A stretch of DNA of 64,000 bases from positions 992,001 to 1,056,000 of the forward strand of contig JAQFWX010000001.1 of the NCBI GenBank assembly GCA_027605045.1. The letters run 5' to 3'. A model generated the notes under the pieces. The model did no database searches, was not told the origin of the DNA, and saw only the letters and a list, made by a program, of their open reading frames with translations. The position numbers and the translations under genes were made by a program. Source of the DNA: Phallus indusiatus. Its lineage: Eukaryota; Basidiomycota; Agaricomycetes; Phallales; Phallaceae. Below, piece after piece: positions 1 through 11,609 of this stretch. Numbering within the stretch: the first letter of the stretch is position 1; every line of letters starts with the position of its first letter.

Positions 1-1232
1 ATATGTGTAAGAAGCACCCAATTCAGTTTGGCCATGGGAATAGTCAGGACAAGAGCCCAACATATGAGTGTCACAGTTAATAGAAGCGGTGCGATGATTG
101 ATATAAAGAGTAGCCAGAATGTCGCGGTCTGGAGTACGTGAATGACGGAAGTGGTCGCCGCGACGACAGAAGGGGGATTGGCAATGCCGTACGTTTTGCC
201 TGGTGTCCCAGAGAAAAGACCCGTTCGCTCGTTGGCGTACTCTGAATCTTGAGTTTGCAGACGTTGTGGGGTAATGGTAGAAAGAGTCGAGTGCGTTGTA
301 AGTGGGACGCGAGGGTCGGATTCGGTCGTCTCGGCATTAGATTCAGGTAAGGAAGCGTTTCCTCTTATAGTGTCTGACGAAGGGCTTGTTGCGTTTTGTG
401 GAAGAGTAGCGTCGGGATGAGAGTCATCGTTGGTTACTTTGACTTCCAGCTTCTCCTCGACATCACCTTCCAGATAGGCACCAAAGGGCCACCAGATGTA
501 CCACGATAGTCCCAAGATAAGCTTGCTATAGGTATTTCCTCCGAATGATACAATCCATAAAACAACAGAAACAAGAAAGAAGATAATTGCCAACCACCAT
601 CCGAAAAATATCGCCCAGAAGACATTGCCTGGGATGAAATGCCGATCAATGGTAGCCTTTGGAACGGAATGCAGCCCCGCCTCCGCATCGCGAGTGACGG
701 TCCGAGACTTTTTGTACAGCGCAGGTTTCCAGATGGGCAATCCGAATGGATGTTCGTCATTGATAAGCAACTGACGAGCGCGGACCGTCAAGGGATCCTC
801 CTCGCTGAATTCGCGCTCCCGGAGCTCGGGGTCGTCTTCGTCATCGTTGTTGACCGCACCGGACGCATTCGGAGTATCGTCGTCGTCGTCGTCGTCATCT
901 TCGTCGTCATTATCTCGACCAGATCCATTCTTGCTACTTTCATCGTCAGCGACCCTGCTTACGGTGGACACACTGGTGCTCCGACCCGGCCTGGATGTTG
1001 TGCGTGGATATCTGGGACCTGACGTGCTCATCCTTCGAATTGGAGGAGATGTCGGTCTATAGGGTGCAGGGGATGTTGGAAAATAACTCGTACCCTGATG
1101 ATGGTGGGCAGGAGCCTCAGAGAAGGTACGGCGCATTCCTGGGACGCTGGGACCCGGTGTAGGTGTTGAGGCGACTGAAAATGCGCCGTCATCGTCTGAC
1201 ATGTTCGGCGGCGACGGAATGTTCGTGGCCAT
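1..1232 (-). CDS. VNX1: VNX1-like vacuolar cation/H+ exchanger, 5' part (runs off the window start)
   Basis: An open frame without introns or stops reads from the ATG at 1232 to the window edge, about 410 codons. After roughly 100 low-complexity Ser/Pro-rich residues comes an Asp/Glu tract coded by a GAC-type repeat (near 880-910). Next is the block HPFGLPIWKPALYKKSR, then a hydrophobic segment with WAIFFGWWLAIIFFLVSVV and GLSWYIWWPFGAYLEGD, a linker, and another membrane segment ending LTIPMAKLNWVLL. This order (YccF/DUF307-like segments ahead of the exchanger domain) is characteristic of the fungal VNX1 group of the Ca2+/H+ exchanger superfamily, low-affinity vacuolar Na+(K+)/H+ antiporters. 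The Na_Ca_ex domains themselves lie outside the window, so the assignment rests on the N-terminal region. The substrate is inferred from the family. Confidence 0.8.
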   Translation of the reverse strand, partial: MATNIPSPPNMSDDDGAFSVASTPTPGPSVPGMRRTFSEAPAHHHQGTSYFPTSPAPYRPTSPPIRRMSTSGPRYPRTTSRPGRSTSVSTVSRVADDESSKNGSGRDNDDEDDDDDDDDTPNASGAVNNDDEDDPELREREFSEEDPLTVRARQLLINDEHPFGLPIWKPALYKKSRTVTRDAEAGLHSVPKATIDRHFIPGNVFWAIFFGWWLAIIFFLVSVVLWIVSFGGNTYSKLILGLSWYIWWPFGAYLEGDVEEKLEVKVTNDDSHPDATLPQNATSPSSDTIRGNASLPESNAETTESDPRVPLTTHSTLSTITPQRLQTQDSEYANERTGLFSGTPGKTYGIANPPSVVAATTSVIHVLQTATFWLLFISIIAPLLLTVTLICWALVLTIPMAKLNWVLLTH

Positions 1233-1643
1233 GACCGGGTTTTATATAAGTGCGAATGCGAAAGTCAGAAAAAAAGAGTGAATTGAAAATGAGCGAGTTT
1301 TAGGAGCAAATTTACTTCCGCGGCCTTTATCTGGCGTCTTCGAGTCAAGTTCAGGCTGCGCTGATTCTGCGCAAAGGTCACGTCATTTACTCAGCTAAGC
1401 CAGAAGACATTGTTTCAATATTTGGTCAGATTACAATTAGTAGATGAATACATGGAATTCTTTGGTTTTAATTGCTATTGTGATACAGAATTGCTTGCTT
1501 CGTTTGAAAGTTGAATTTCAGTGCAGGGAGTTGAATCCACTCTTGCCACAGCTCTAAAAATGCAGTCCATTTTGAAATCTAATAAAGAACCTTCTCTTTC
1601 GGCCATTTCAATTGAGGTCCAACCTATGATCAAAGGAATTGAG
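1233..1643. other. Intergenic: VNX1 promoter and ADO1 3' region
   Basis: Both flanking genes are on the minus strand. The stretch holds the upstream region of the exchanger gene and the 3' flank of adenosine kinase. It is AT-rich near 1420-1500. No ORF, repeat or RNA gene was recognised. Confidence 0.5.
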
Positions 1644-2986
1644 TCAGTTAATTTTGGGTATAGCACAGAATCCTACTTGAGTGATACACATGGCCCCCAA
1701 TTTCTGTGCGACTTTGACAGCCTCTTCAAGCGACTTTCCCGATGCTAATGCTGCAACAAATCCACCAGCAAACATATCACCGGCTCCATTGGTATCAACA
1801 ATTTGATCATCGGGAACCTTATCTACAGGAAACAGCTGTCGAGGCTATTAGCAGAGTACAGGAAACCCAACGAGACATCCCTACCTTGGGGTTCTCAACG
1901 TCGTCCGAAGAGACAACCACGGTAGCTTCAGCACCGTTGGTGATAACAACAATCCTAGGTCTTGATGGGTTAGTCTTGGTCGAGCTGGCGATAGCTTGGG
2001 CGACTGCGGAAAGATTCTTAGGATCTGGTAATCCCTGAGCACTGGCATATGCCTCTGCTTCAGCTTCATTTCCGAATACGATATCGCAGTATGGCAAAAT
2101 GGCGTCTAGCTGAGCTTTGAAGAATTGGGGGATAAAAGGTGCAGAAAGATTGATGGCGAAAACCTAGACTTGAACATGAGACAAAGGAAGGTCTAAACAA
2201 GAAACGTCGTGGTCACTTTGCTAGCGAGAGACGCTTTCTTGGCTACTTCCGTAGCACTTTCTGAACCGTGAGTCAAGAAGTAACCTTCACAATAGAAGTA
2301 CTTGGCGTTGTCAATGTATGATGCAATTTCGGGTGTAGAGAGATGGTCAATGCTGAACTTTTCCGCCGAACGTAATGTCGTCACCAAAGATCTGCAAGAT
2401 TGATTTGCACATGATCGACTGATAATGACAGTAAATGCGAACGAACCTATGATGCCCAGTGATAATGACAGCGCAAGCCCCAGTTTTTTCGCCTTTAAGC
2501 ACGTAATAAGCACTTTTCAAACCTTCCTTGTCGTTGGCTGCCTTCAGCTGAGCAGCGAGCGCATCGTCGCCCACGGCACCAGTATAGACAACGGAGTTTG
2601 GAGGCAGAGCATACTACATATCATTAAGCTACTTCAAAGGAAAGATTAAAAGATTAAAGTAGACATACAGCTGCAGCACGAGCAGTATTCTGGGCCGCCC
2701 CGCCGGCGACGTAGGCGACGGCATAATTCGCCGTAATCTCGTCGTAGCTTCAAGGAATGTCATGACCCGAGTTAGGCGATTCCTACTGATTAGAACATAC
2801 ATTGGCGCGTGAGACTCTTCAGCCAGGATAGCATCGTTAGCCTTGAGATTGTATTTCTTTAGTAGTTCCTCGCCATTGGTAACCTTGCAGAACGGATAAG
2901 ACAAAGGGATAGATCAGTTCGGTCCAATAACGCACTTGAATGTCTAGTAGAGGATTTCCTATAACGAAAAGAGAGTAGCTTGCCAT
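1644..2986 (-). CDS. ADO1: Adenosine kinase
   Basis: PfkB-family kinase that phosphorylates adenosine to AMP with ATP; in fungi it keeps the S-adenosylmethionine cycle running by removing adenosine. The start ATG at 2986 begins MASYSLFVIGNPLLDIQ, the usual N-terminus. Introns of 50-70 nt interrupt the gene. Exons carry AGGAAQNTARAA, GDDALAAQLKAAN and FGNEAEAEAYAS. The C-terminal exon has the PfkB signature DTNGAGDMFAGGFVAAL, with the catalytic Asp in NGAGD, and the protein ends near AMCITQVGFCAIPKIN with TGA at 1644. About 345 residues, normal for the family. It is transcribed divergently from EFL1. Confidence 0.93.
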
Positions 2987-3384
2987 CGCTAAGTGTTTGC
3001 AGAGAATGGATATAAGGGAAAGAGGGGGGGTTTAAAGTGGGCGGAGTTCAATGTCCGAACTTCAGTCACTTCAGTGTCTCGGTGGTTCTCAATTACAATT
3101 ATAATGGCATGGAGAAACTTTCTTGAAGGAATTTGATAAATCGACGTAACAACGGTATTTTTAACTCTTAAAAATTTTGGGCTGACCCAAGCCAGTATGT
3201 CCAAAAGCTTCAGACCCAATCCTCGTCGTTGCTCCACATGTACACTCGGAGCAATAATATAATAATACCAATCTTATAACTCTCTCATCAGGAGCTCAGT
3301 CCTGCCAATTTCCAATCACTTTACATTCCCGGTTCGTTCAAGTCCGGCGATTCGAGATTATGTAAACCGGCCGCTTTCCTCATT
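2987..3384. promoter_or_regulatory. Bidirectional promoter between ADO1 and EFL1
   Basis: A 398-bp head-to-head intergenic region separates adenosine kinase (minus) from EFL1 (plus). It contains a G-run (3023-3030) and AT-rich stretches. No specific factor site was identified. The role is inferred from gene orientation. Confidence 0.5.
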
Positions 3385-6300
3385 ATGACTTCGATGGCGG
3401 AACCGTCAAGAGCAGAAGATGTTCGAGTTATCCAGACAATCGGGCATGTGGACCACGGAAAGACAACATTCGTGGACTCATTACTCGCTGCCAATAACAT
3501 TATCTCTACGAGAATGGCTGGTAAAATACGATATATGGACAGCCGGGAAGATGAGCAGGAGCGTGGAATAACTATGGAGAGTAGTGCTGTGTCGTTGGCC
3601 TTCAAAGTTATGGAAAGAAGTAAAGAAGGAGGTAAGACACGCTCTTATTGCATTTAGAGGTATCCTCAACCAGATCGTAGAGCCTCGTCCCCGAAATTAT
3701 GCCATAAACCTAGTCGACACGCCTGGTCATGTTGATTTCTCCAGCGAAGTGTCTATCGCATCTCGACTTTGCGATGGCGCCCTGGTTCTAGTGGACGTCG
3801 TGGAAGGCGTCTGCACTCAGGTTTGTGTCCCAGATCTCTGCGTATTATGTCTTTGACTTCGAGCAAAGCCCTAGACAATCGCCGTGTTACGTCAAGCATG
3901 GCAAGACCGTCTCAAGCCCATTCTAGTGATCAACAAATTCGATAGGTTAATCACCGAGCTTAAACTTTCACCACTTGAAGCATATCACCATCTGAGTCAA
4001 CTTATCGAGCAAGTAAATGCCGTTATGGGTAGCTTTTTTGCTGGTGAACGTATGGAAGACGATCTTCGGTGGCGTGAAGAGCGCGAGCGTAGACTGGCCG
4101 AGCGCAGCCAACAAACAGCCGATGAAATAGCTTCTCAAGCCGCGTCGGATTCCATCGCAGATGATTTTCAAGAGAAGGACGACGAAGACATCTATTTCGC
4201 ACCTGAAAGGGGGAATGTTATTTTTGCATCTGCGATAGACGGATGGGGCTTTCGTATCGGGAAATTTGCGCAGCTGTTCGCGAAAAAACTGGGCATGAAA
4301 GAGGCTAACTTGCGGAAAGTCTTGTGGGGTGACTTTTACCTAGACCCAAAGACGAAACGGGTCATAACGTATAAACACTTAAAAGGCCGCAATCTCAAAC
4401 CGTTATTCGTTCAATTCGTTTTGGAGAACGTTTGGGCCGCTTATGACGGCATAATCCTCAACCCGTAAGTTGCTTCTCATATGGCTTATGGACAACATAT
4501 AAACAATTTCCAGTAATCCAGAAAAAGTAAACAAAATAATAGCCGCTTTAGACTTAAAAATTGCCCCTCGAGACCTGAAAACAAGAGACCCTAAACATCT
4601 CTTGTCCACCATATTCTCGCAGTGGCTGTCACTATCAACTTGTACGATCCAAGCAGTCATAGACGTAGTTCCCCCTCCATCCGTTGCCCAACGCACACGA
4701 ATCCCAAAGATGATTTACCCGGACTTACATGAAGATACAACCCCACCTAAAAATCGCATGGAGACATATTTATGGAACTGTGATGCCAGTGATGACGCTT
4801 TCGTGGTCGCCTATGTTAGCAAAATGTTTGCAATTCCTACAAAAGAGCTCCCGGATAACAAACCAAAAGGACTGACAGCGGAGGAATTGCGAAGACGAGG
4901 GCGGGAATTACGAGAGAACAAGAATTCCGAGGGGGCTGATTCCCAGATTGGAGAAGTTATTGAATTACCGGCTGAGCAACCCGCAGCTCCGGCAGAACCT
5001 ATCGTCGACGCCAAAGTGGAAGCAGAAGAGACGTTATTAGGCTTTGCTCGACTCTATTCTGGCACGATTCACGTCAACAGTCATATTCATTGTGTATTAC
5101 CCAAATACAACAATTCACTCCCACCGACGCATCCCAAAAATACTCGATACATCTTTACAACTCAAGTCCGGAATTTGTATATCATGATGGGTAGAGAGTT
5201 GCGTCCCGCTGAAAAAGTTACCGCAGGAAACATTTTTGCTATTGCTGGACTTGAAGGCAAAGTATGGCGCAGTGCTACTATTTGTGCTCCTGGGGGTTTA
5301 GAAGGTGCTGCGACATTAAGTGATGACAGTGCGGAACATATACTCAATCTTGGTGCTCTACATCGACAAGTGAGTTATAATTGACGTTATTTTAGACGCA
5401 CAATTGACTTTGATTTATTCAAGGCCCTTCCTATCGTTCGGGTTGCATTAGAAACAGTCCACACCGGTGAGTTTGAGTTTTTGATTACGTCTCTACATTT
5501 GTTCTTATGAATTATGCAGCGGATATGCCTAAATTAGTAAAAGGGTTGCGCTTACTGAGTCAAAGTGACCCTTGTGTAGAAACATTCCAACAACAAACTG
5601 GCGAACATGTCATTTTGACCGCTGGTGAACTTCATCTCGAGGTATAGTGTTTTATTTGCCGTTCTATCGTGTCAACCTGACAAGCTTACCCAGAGATGTA
5701 TAAAAGACCTCCGAGAACGATTTGCCAAAGTTGAGATTCAAGCTTCCAACCCTATAGTTCCATTCAGAGAGACAGCAATTCATGCACCTGGTCTGTCATT
5801 CTCCTTTTAATCGTCTCGCTTCAAGTTTCGATTTCTGTTCAGACCTCCCACCTCCCAAGGCAGGTGCAAACTATCCTCGCGGGACAATATTAGGCACTGC
5901 CGTTCAAGGCGTAGTAAAGTTTACACTACGCGCAATACCTCTGCCTAGCGAAATAATCGAGTTCCTACAAGCCAATGTATCAATCATCAAAAAGCTTGGC
6001 GAACTATCCGGATCGCACGACCCGCAACGGCATCAACAGCTGGCGAGCAGTGTTGGTGAAATTATTAGCTCCGAAACGACTGCTCGAGAAGCCGAAGAAG
6101 TAGGAGAAGACGAGTCATTCGAGGCTGTTAATGCGCTGTCCGGAGAAGTTCAACGAAAACCTACCGTCAAGCTGCAGGATTTTTGGCCAGCCCTTGCAAA
6201 ACTGTTTGATGCCGCTGGTCAGGATTGGAAAAATACTGCTGATAAAGTATGGTCTTTTGGTCCATATCATTATGGGCCGAACATTCTTTTGGACCGACGG

Positions 6301-7277
6301 GCTGGACCAACTAACTCGTGCGTCATCAATACTCTCCGTTACATGTTTTATTGATTTGATATGATTTTAAGCTTGCGAGATCATACAAGAAGACCCTCGG
6401 ATAACAGAGTTCTTCGAGATTTTGATGATAGTATCGAAACAGGATTTCAACTTGCAACGTTTCAAGGGCCTTTATGTGCAGAACCTGTCATAGGGATGGC
6501 ATTCGTTCTTCAAGATCTTACAGTTGGAGAGTCAGATGATGAAATTCGTAGGTAACATCCACCAGACTAGACTTCACAATCTCTAAACCAGGCGACTTTC
6601 GCATATTAGCAAACTCTCGAATAGCTGGCTCGTTGATTACTGCGGCCAAAGAAGCTTGTAGAAATGGAATGCTGGACTGGTCTCCTCGGCTAATGTTGGC
6701 TATGTATTCTTGTGACATTCAGGCATCAAGTAAGCCGGGGTTTAATCCTTCTGAATGCCGGGTGTTAGTAATAACTAAACATTTGCAGCGGAGGTTTTGG
6801 GTAAAGTTTATGGGACCGTGACTAAGCGCCGCGGGAGAATAACAGCAGAAGAAATCAAAGAGGGAACGAGCTACTTTACGGTTAAAGCTATGTTGCCAGT
6901 AGTTGAAAGTTTCGGTTTCTCACATGGTTCGCCATTGCATAATTCTGCTCTTATAGTAAATTTTTTTGACATCAATCGTAGACATTCGAATACGCACTTC
7001 TGGTGCAGCCAGTCCACAACTGATATTCAGCGGGTATGTTTTACATCATTTCATTTTAGCATTGGTTTATATCTGACTCAATTGCAGATATGAGATGTAT
7101 GATCAGGATCCTTATTGGGTTCCTACAACAGAAGAAGAATTAGAGGACCTGGGTGAAAAGGCTGATAGGGAAAACATTGCTAGAGCGTATATGAATACCG
7201 TCCGTGAACGCAAGGGTATGTTCGTTGAGAAGAAGATCGTTCAGTTTGCAGAAAAACAAAGAACCCTGAAACGCTAA
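3385..7277 (+). CDS. RIA1: Ribosome-maturation GTPase EFL1/RIA1 (EF-2-like)
   Basis: Cytoplasmic EF-2-like GTPase that works with Sdo1/SBDS to release Tif6/eIF6 from pre-60S subunits. Exon 1 (ATG 3385) has the G1 motif GHVDHGKT followed by [21 protein letters not shown], diagnostic for EFL1. Exon 2 has G3 ([12 protein letters not shown]); exon 3 has G4 (VINKFDRL) and the acidic Efl1-type insertion with many Glu/Arg (about 4060-4200). Later exons carry domain II ([17 protein letters not shown]), ELHLE (end of domain III), a charged linker, and the domain IV/V exons with [13 protein letters not shown] and LPVVESFGF. The last exon ends in [12 protein letters not shown]. About ten introns split the gene. 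No frameshift was seen. It converges on the SET gene with about 100 bp between stops. Confidence 0.93.
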
Positions 7278-7380
7278 TGGATGTATACAAATATATATAT
7301 ATATATTCCAGATTATATAAATCAATGGAACCCAGGAACAAGAAAACAGGAAATTGTGCAATGCGGACAACGTAAATCAA

Positions 7381-8969
7381 TCAACTTTCCAGGGAACCGA
7401 CGTTCATTCGGTCGCTTCTTGTGCCCCAATTTGGATTACGTCGTGGATTCTCGACAACAGTACGCATATTTGCTGCTTCAATACTGTCTTGACCCAATTC
7501 ATAACCAAACCATTCTTCCGCCAAAAGCGCCCATTGTTTGGCCGCGTTCTCACTATTATTTCCAACTTTAAAGGACGATCAAACCAATGTTTCAAGTGTT
7601 ACTCACTCTGAATGAGCCATCGCTATTAGAGCGGCGTCGGAAGCCCATTGACCTCGCCTATAAACCTTGTTCAGTACTAGCTATAGCAAGAAATAAAAGT
7701 AATACGTACTCGCTCCGATACCCTTCTTCTTCACCTATTTTCCATATGGAGCGAACGACATCCACAGCCTCTCTTCCGGAAATTGCATTCGATCCCCAGG
7801 AAGATAGAACCTGACGAAGCCTTGTTATCTCTTGTAGCCGGTTATCTGAAGCTAACGACTTGGCTTTGGGAAGCGAGCACACTTGGCAAGTACAATGGAA
7901 TTTATAGTGATCCAATAGATGCTCCCTGGATAAGGTAGAATCATTATCAACTATTCTGAAGGTTGAAACGGAAAGATTCCTTACCGACGTTGATCGCGAG
8001 GCTTTTTTGTGTCAAAGTAAGCGGTGAGAATTTCCTGAAATTGCATGCATATGTCAAGTGTCAAGTGTCAAAATCACCACAGATGTAATGACCAACCTCT
8101 TCTTTCGAGATGTTTCTTAAAGCATGAACCACTACATGTCAACTCTCAGATAACTCTCGTACAATTTCCGGATGAATGAGAAACAAACGATACCCAAAAT
8201 ATTCTCTCCCTGTCTATATGAATAAACAGCATTGAATGCGGAGGAACAACCGTGATTCAGACGAGCAGTTCGGGGGAACAGACCCACCCGGTTTGGTCCA
8301 GCCGCAATTCCGTTGGTTTGGATTATAGAAATGGGTAATAGATCTTGTGAAACGTTGGGATCTCCGTGAGACAGATTGAAAAATTCGTATCGTTGGTCTA
8401 TTGACAACGCTGATAATACTCCATCGACGTATCCGATGGGATCCTGGTCCACTTTCTACAATTGAGCTGTCGGGAATACTCTATGTTTGAGAAGAAAACC
8501 CACGTTTTTGGGGTATTATAAATAGTGGTTTTTCCGTTATAATCCGCTCGCCTTGCTATAATAAGTTTGAAGATCGTCAGTGGAGCATTGATTAATAACA
8601 TCGAGTAAGACCCACCTCGATATGTCTTGAAGCCACCACACCCTTGCCTTTACCAGGAATGTCGATTACTTGGAATGGTATGATGTCATCGTGAACGGAC
8701 TTCATATCGGATTGAAAGTATCTTGTAAGTATAGTAATAATTATAATCATAATTATACGAAATGCAGCTGTTTGCATGGGACTTCTGTATTTTGAACTGC
8801 TTGGGCTTGCTAGCGGTGTTGTTGTTGGAGCATTGTCCTGGGTCGGCTAGAGCAAGAAAATGTGAGCGAAAAAGATATTTTCGATAATTGGAACAAAAAA
8901 TACATTCGGTTGTTCACGTTTTGTAGCAGCAGGCTTTTCAGCCTTCCTCTTTTTTAGTTTGCCAGACAT
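7381..8969 (-). CDS. SET-domain protein (putative lysine methyltransferase)
   Basis: The start was set at 8969 because MSGKLKKRKAEKPAATKRE joins in phase, through a 57-nt intron, to a Ser/Thr/Pro-rich stretch and then FQVIDIPGKGKGVVASRHIEVG, the opening strand pattern of SET domains. Later exons hold the catalytic-core motif RLNHGCSSAFNAVYSYR (NH-C motif), then EILTAYFDTKKPRDQRR, the usual end of SET in small fungal SET proteins. The post-SET-like cysteine cluster FHCTCQVCSLP follows, then a helical C-terminal region ending MNVGSLES. These proteins transfer methyl groups from SAM to lysine; the substrate cannot be told. It is head-to-head with YAE1 and tail-to-tail with EFL1. Confidence 0.85.
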
Positions 8970-9097
8970 GAGACTTGGAGAACAACCTTGACCGTGGGTC
9001 CGAAAATCAAAAGTGTGTGACATGACATCGTGACACCAATCACTGCTTCCTACTAAAACCAAACTAAAACTTGCCTAAAAACAAAACAACATAAATC
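8970..9097. promoter_or_regulatory. Short bidirectional promoter, SET gene / YAE1
   Basis: Only 128 bp separate the two divergent start codons. The region next to the YAE1 start is A-rich. Shared regulation is an inference from spacing alone. Confidence 0.5.
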
Positions 9098-9701
9098 ATG
9101 GTTGACGATGAGGATATCTGGGGGAAAACAGATGATATTCATAATCAAGAGTGGAACAAGTTGGATAATGATTTTACAAACGTAAGTTGAAAGTGCATTT
9201 TCTTCTCCGCGGAAAATTTTTTAGCGAAAACTGTCTTAGGCAGGGTACCGGGAAGGCATAACCGCTGGCAAAGAAAATTCGCTTCAGGAAGGGTTTGATG
9301 AAGGTTTTGCGACTGTTGGCGTGCCTTTGGGACGTGGTGTGGGAAAATTACGGGGCATCGCGAGTGCCTGTATCGCTCTCCTGACGTTGTCCGGTCAATC
9401 TGCAGCCTATCCTCCATTAACAGAATTGCAAAATATTCTTCAGTGTCTTAATCAGCTACGCTTCAAGGACCTTGTGTCTCCCGATCTGCAGGCTGAAGAT
9501 CATATGAAGGAGCACTTGCAGTCTGACGAAACCTTATCCACAACGGCAGGCGAAGAAGAACACGACAAGGCTATTAATACTCTAGAAGATTGTAAAACTC
9601 GCCTGCAGCGAGTCGTGGATAAGCTTGGGTTACAATCAATAATTTCGCGAATTACACTGTCACAAGGTTCATCCGAATTCGATCCCAAGGTTATTATGTA
9701 G
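9098..9701 (+). CDS. YAE1: YAE1-like protein (Fe-S targeting adaptor / deca-GX3 motif)
   Basis: Two exons join in phase: 9098-9181 (28 codons, MVDDEDIWGKTDDIHNQEW) and 9240-9701. The second begins AGYREGITAGKENSLQEGF and continues DEGFATVGVPLGRGVGKLRG, showing the G-x3 periodicity (deca-GX3) that defines the Yae1/Lto1 family. In yeast, Yae1 with Lto1 recruits the cytosolic Fe-S assembly machinery to the ABC protein Rli1. The predicted length of 181 residues suits the family. The remaining C-terminal half is Gln/Glu-rich and helical. It shares a 128-bp promoter with the SET gene. Confidence 0.88.
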
Positions 9702-10737
9702 CTTTTCTGACTCGTGAGTGGTTTGCTGCCTGGCGAGTATTCTCATCGAATCATATATTCTTGTAGTGCCGTGAAACCTTAATAAGGTTTCTTAATTAAG
9801 TTCGGCGGTGAAATGCGCTAAGAATTGCTGGAGCCTATAGAAGCATGAGCCTCACGGAAACCATATTGCTTTAGCCGCAACCTTCTTACTGAACTACGAT
9901 CGCATCTCACAATTTTATCTGGGTGCAAACAACTTGCTTAATTTATCCCTTTCTGTGATAAAGTTTGAGGACTTGATCACAGAACTGCTTCGCGGACTAG
10001 GGATCTCGTCAAAGGTGGCAAACGGTCCGGTTATTTACTATTTCCTTTACATCACATCTCATTGCTTCGTACGTAATATATTTTGGTGTCAAGTTGTATC
10101 AGAAGCCGCAAGATCTTTGTTACGAGATGATATAGTGAAAGCCACCTAATGTCGGAATTCTGGTTTGGAGCTTCGAGATGCCGTGACTTGGGCTGAGCTC
10201 TTGTCGCATCATCTTTTCTATATTACGAGAGACCCAACCAGTGCTGTTTGTTTTGGGGGCTAGGATTAGTGTATAATTGGTCAATCGTAGATCTTGCTTT
10301 TTTAGGTCTTCAATGCCAACACAAACGGATTCCAGAGCGAGATCAAGGGCGATTAGTGAGAATTAGGTGACAATGGTATTTCATCCATTTTTGGCTATCA
10401 TTGAAAATTTGAAAGCTGAAATTATGGAAATCCCACGCCGTGCTGTTTACTTATGCTAAAACGGTATATTATCTTGACTGTCCCTAAGTAACTTCTCACG
10501 TTTATTTTTGAACTCCTCAAAGTGGTTTTTTTTTTACGTTCTAAATTGCGTCAATGTTTGCTTAAACTTACTCAAATTTCGCTTACTATCTCGCAGGAGT
10601 TATTTAATGGTCCAGCCGTGCAATCGTCCAGACGTCCAAGACTCTCACGCACGATAGGCGCCAACACGAGTCGTCACAAACCGTCACACCGCAAAACTCG
10701 ACTAATTGCTCTAACTAGCTCCAGCCTCATCCCCAAG
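9702..10737. other. Intergenic, no gene recognised
   Basis: About 1 kb separates YAE1 and the DPB3-like gene. A 71-codon ORF at 9934-10149 has no recognisable motif and was not called. A pyrimidine-rich stretch and T-run (10,519-10,540) lie upstream of the DPB3-like gene. Confidence 0.4.
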
Positions 10738-11546
10738 ATGGAGGAAAGCCAGAATCAAGAAGAGACCCAAACACAGATTGCAGATACCTCAGCGAAAACC
10801 AAATTTAAAGGACAAACCAAAATACCTCCACTCGCTGATAGGGTGCCTGGCAAATCGCTTCTACCAACCGCAAGAGTTCAACGAATAATGAAAGCTGATA
10901 AGGTAATTATAAAAATCTTACTTTCTAAAACAATAATTATAACTGATCAATGACAGGAGTTATCCACCTGTAACAGGGAGGCCGTGTTCTTGATCTCAGT
11001 CGCCACCGTAAGAAAAGGTTTTTTCCCTCGAAAGCTTTTCATATTTCTGAGTACGGTCTAGGAGGAATTTATAAAAAGACTTGGAAGGGCAGCCCAACAA
11101 CAGGCTGTCAGAGAAAAAAGAAGCACAGTTCAACGAAAAGACCTCGGTAGGCGATGTTCTGAAAGCCATGTATAAGATAAGAATCTAAGCGAAATTTACA
11201 AGCCACTGCTGCGCGCCGAGGGGAAGAATTTGCATTTCTAGAAGGTGAGTATATTACGATTTGATTATATCTCCCGGAAAACACTGAAAAATGCGTTCTT
11301 TTAGAACTGCTGTCTATTAATGTGTCAGCGGCACCACCAGCTCCGGCGACAAAGCGCAAACCAAAAACAAACGCTAATCCTGGGACGAATATTAAAGATG
11401 TTCTATCAAAAGTTGCATCTAATGAACAAAATATTGAGGGAAACTCTGGTTCGATATCCGGTTTTCAGCGGGGCGCCCAAGTTGAAAATACTCACGACAG
11501 TGGCAGGCAAGATGTCGAACAAGAAGAATCAATGAGCACATCCTGA
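10738..11546 (+). CDS. DPB3: DNA polymerase epsilon small subunit-like histone-fold protein (Dpb3/POLE4)
   Basis: The acidic N-terminus MEESQNQEETQTQ leads into the histone-fold opening PGKSLLPTARVQRIMKADK. Three short exons follow: NREAVFLISVAT, EEFIKRLGRAAQQQA, and REKRSTVQRKDL followed by RRGEEFAFLEELL. This is the CBFD/NF-YB/HMF histone fold of the Dpb3/POLE4/CHRAC group, which pairs with a Dpb4-type partner in polymerase epsilon and chromatin-remodelling complexes. The C-terminal tail is Lys/Ser-rich and ends SMSTS. The join after RKDL (around 11,146-11,190) is unclear: the obvious GT donor leaves phase 1, while the next exon fits phase 0 or an upstream AG at about 11,180. Convergent with the HIT gene, 63 bp apart. 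Confidence 0.82.
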
Positions 11547-11609
11547 TATTTCTAAATTTCTCTTTCTCTCACTATACTACCGTTTTGAAGATATTGTATA
11601 GTTTGCTTA

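Noticed and set aside
880..910. GTC/GTCGTC trinucleotide repeat as a microsatellite element
   Set aside because: It lies in frame within the VNX1-like gene and codes for an Asp tract.
7288..7305. TATATATATATA as a promoter element
   Set aside because: It lies in the 3' flank between two convergent genes (EFL1 and the SET gene).
9934..10149. 71-codon ORF (MLNLSLSVIKFEDLITELLR)
   Set aside because: No motif, no splice context and no neighbouring coding signal; could be chance.
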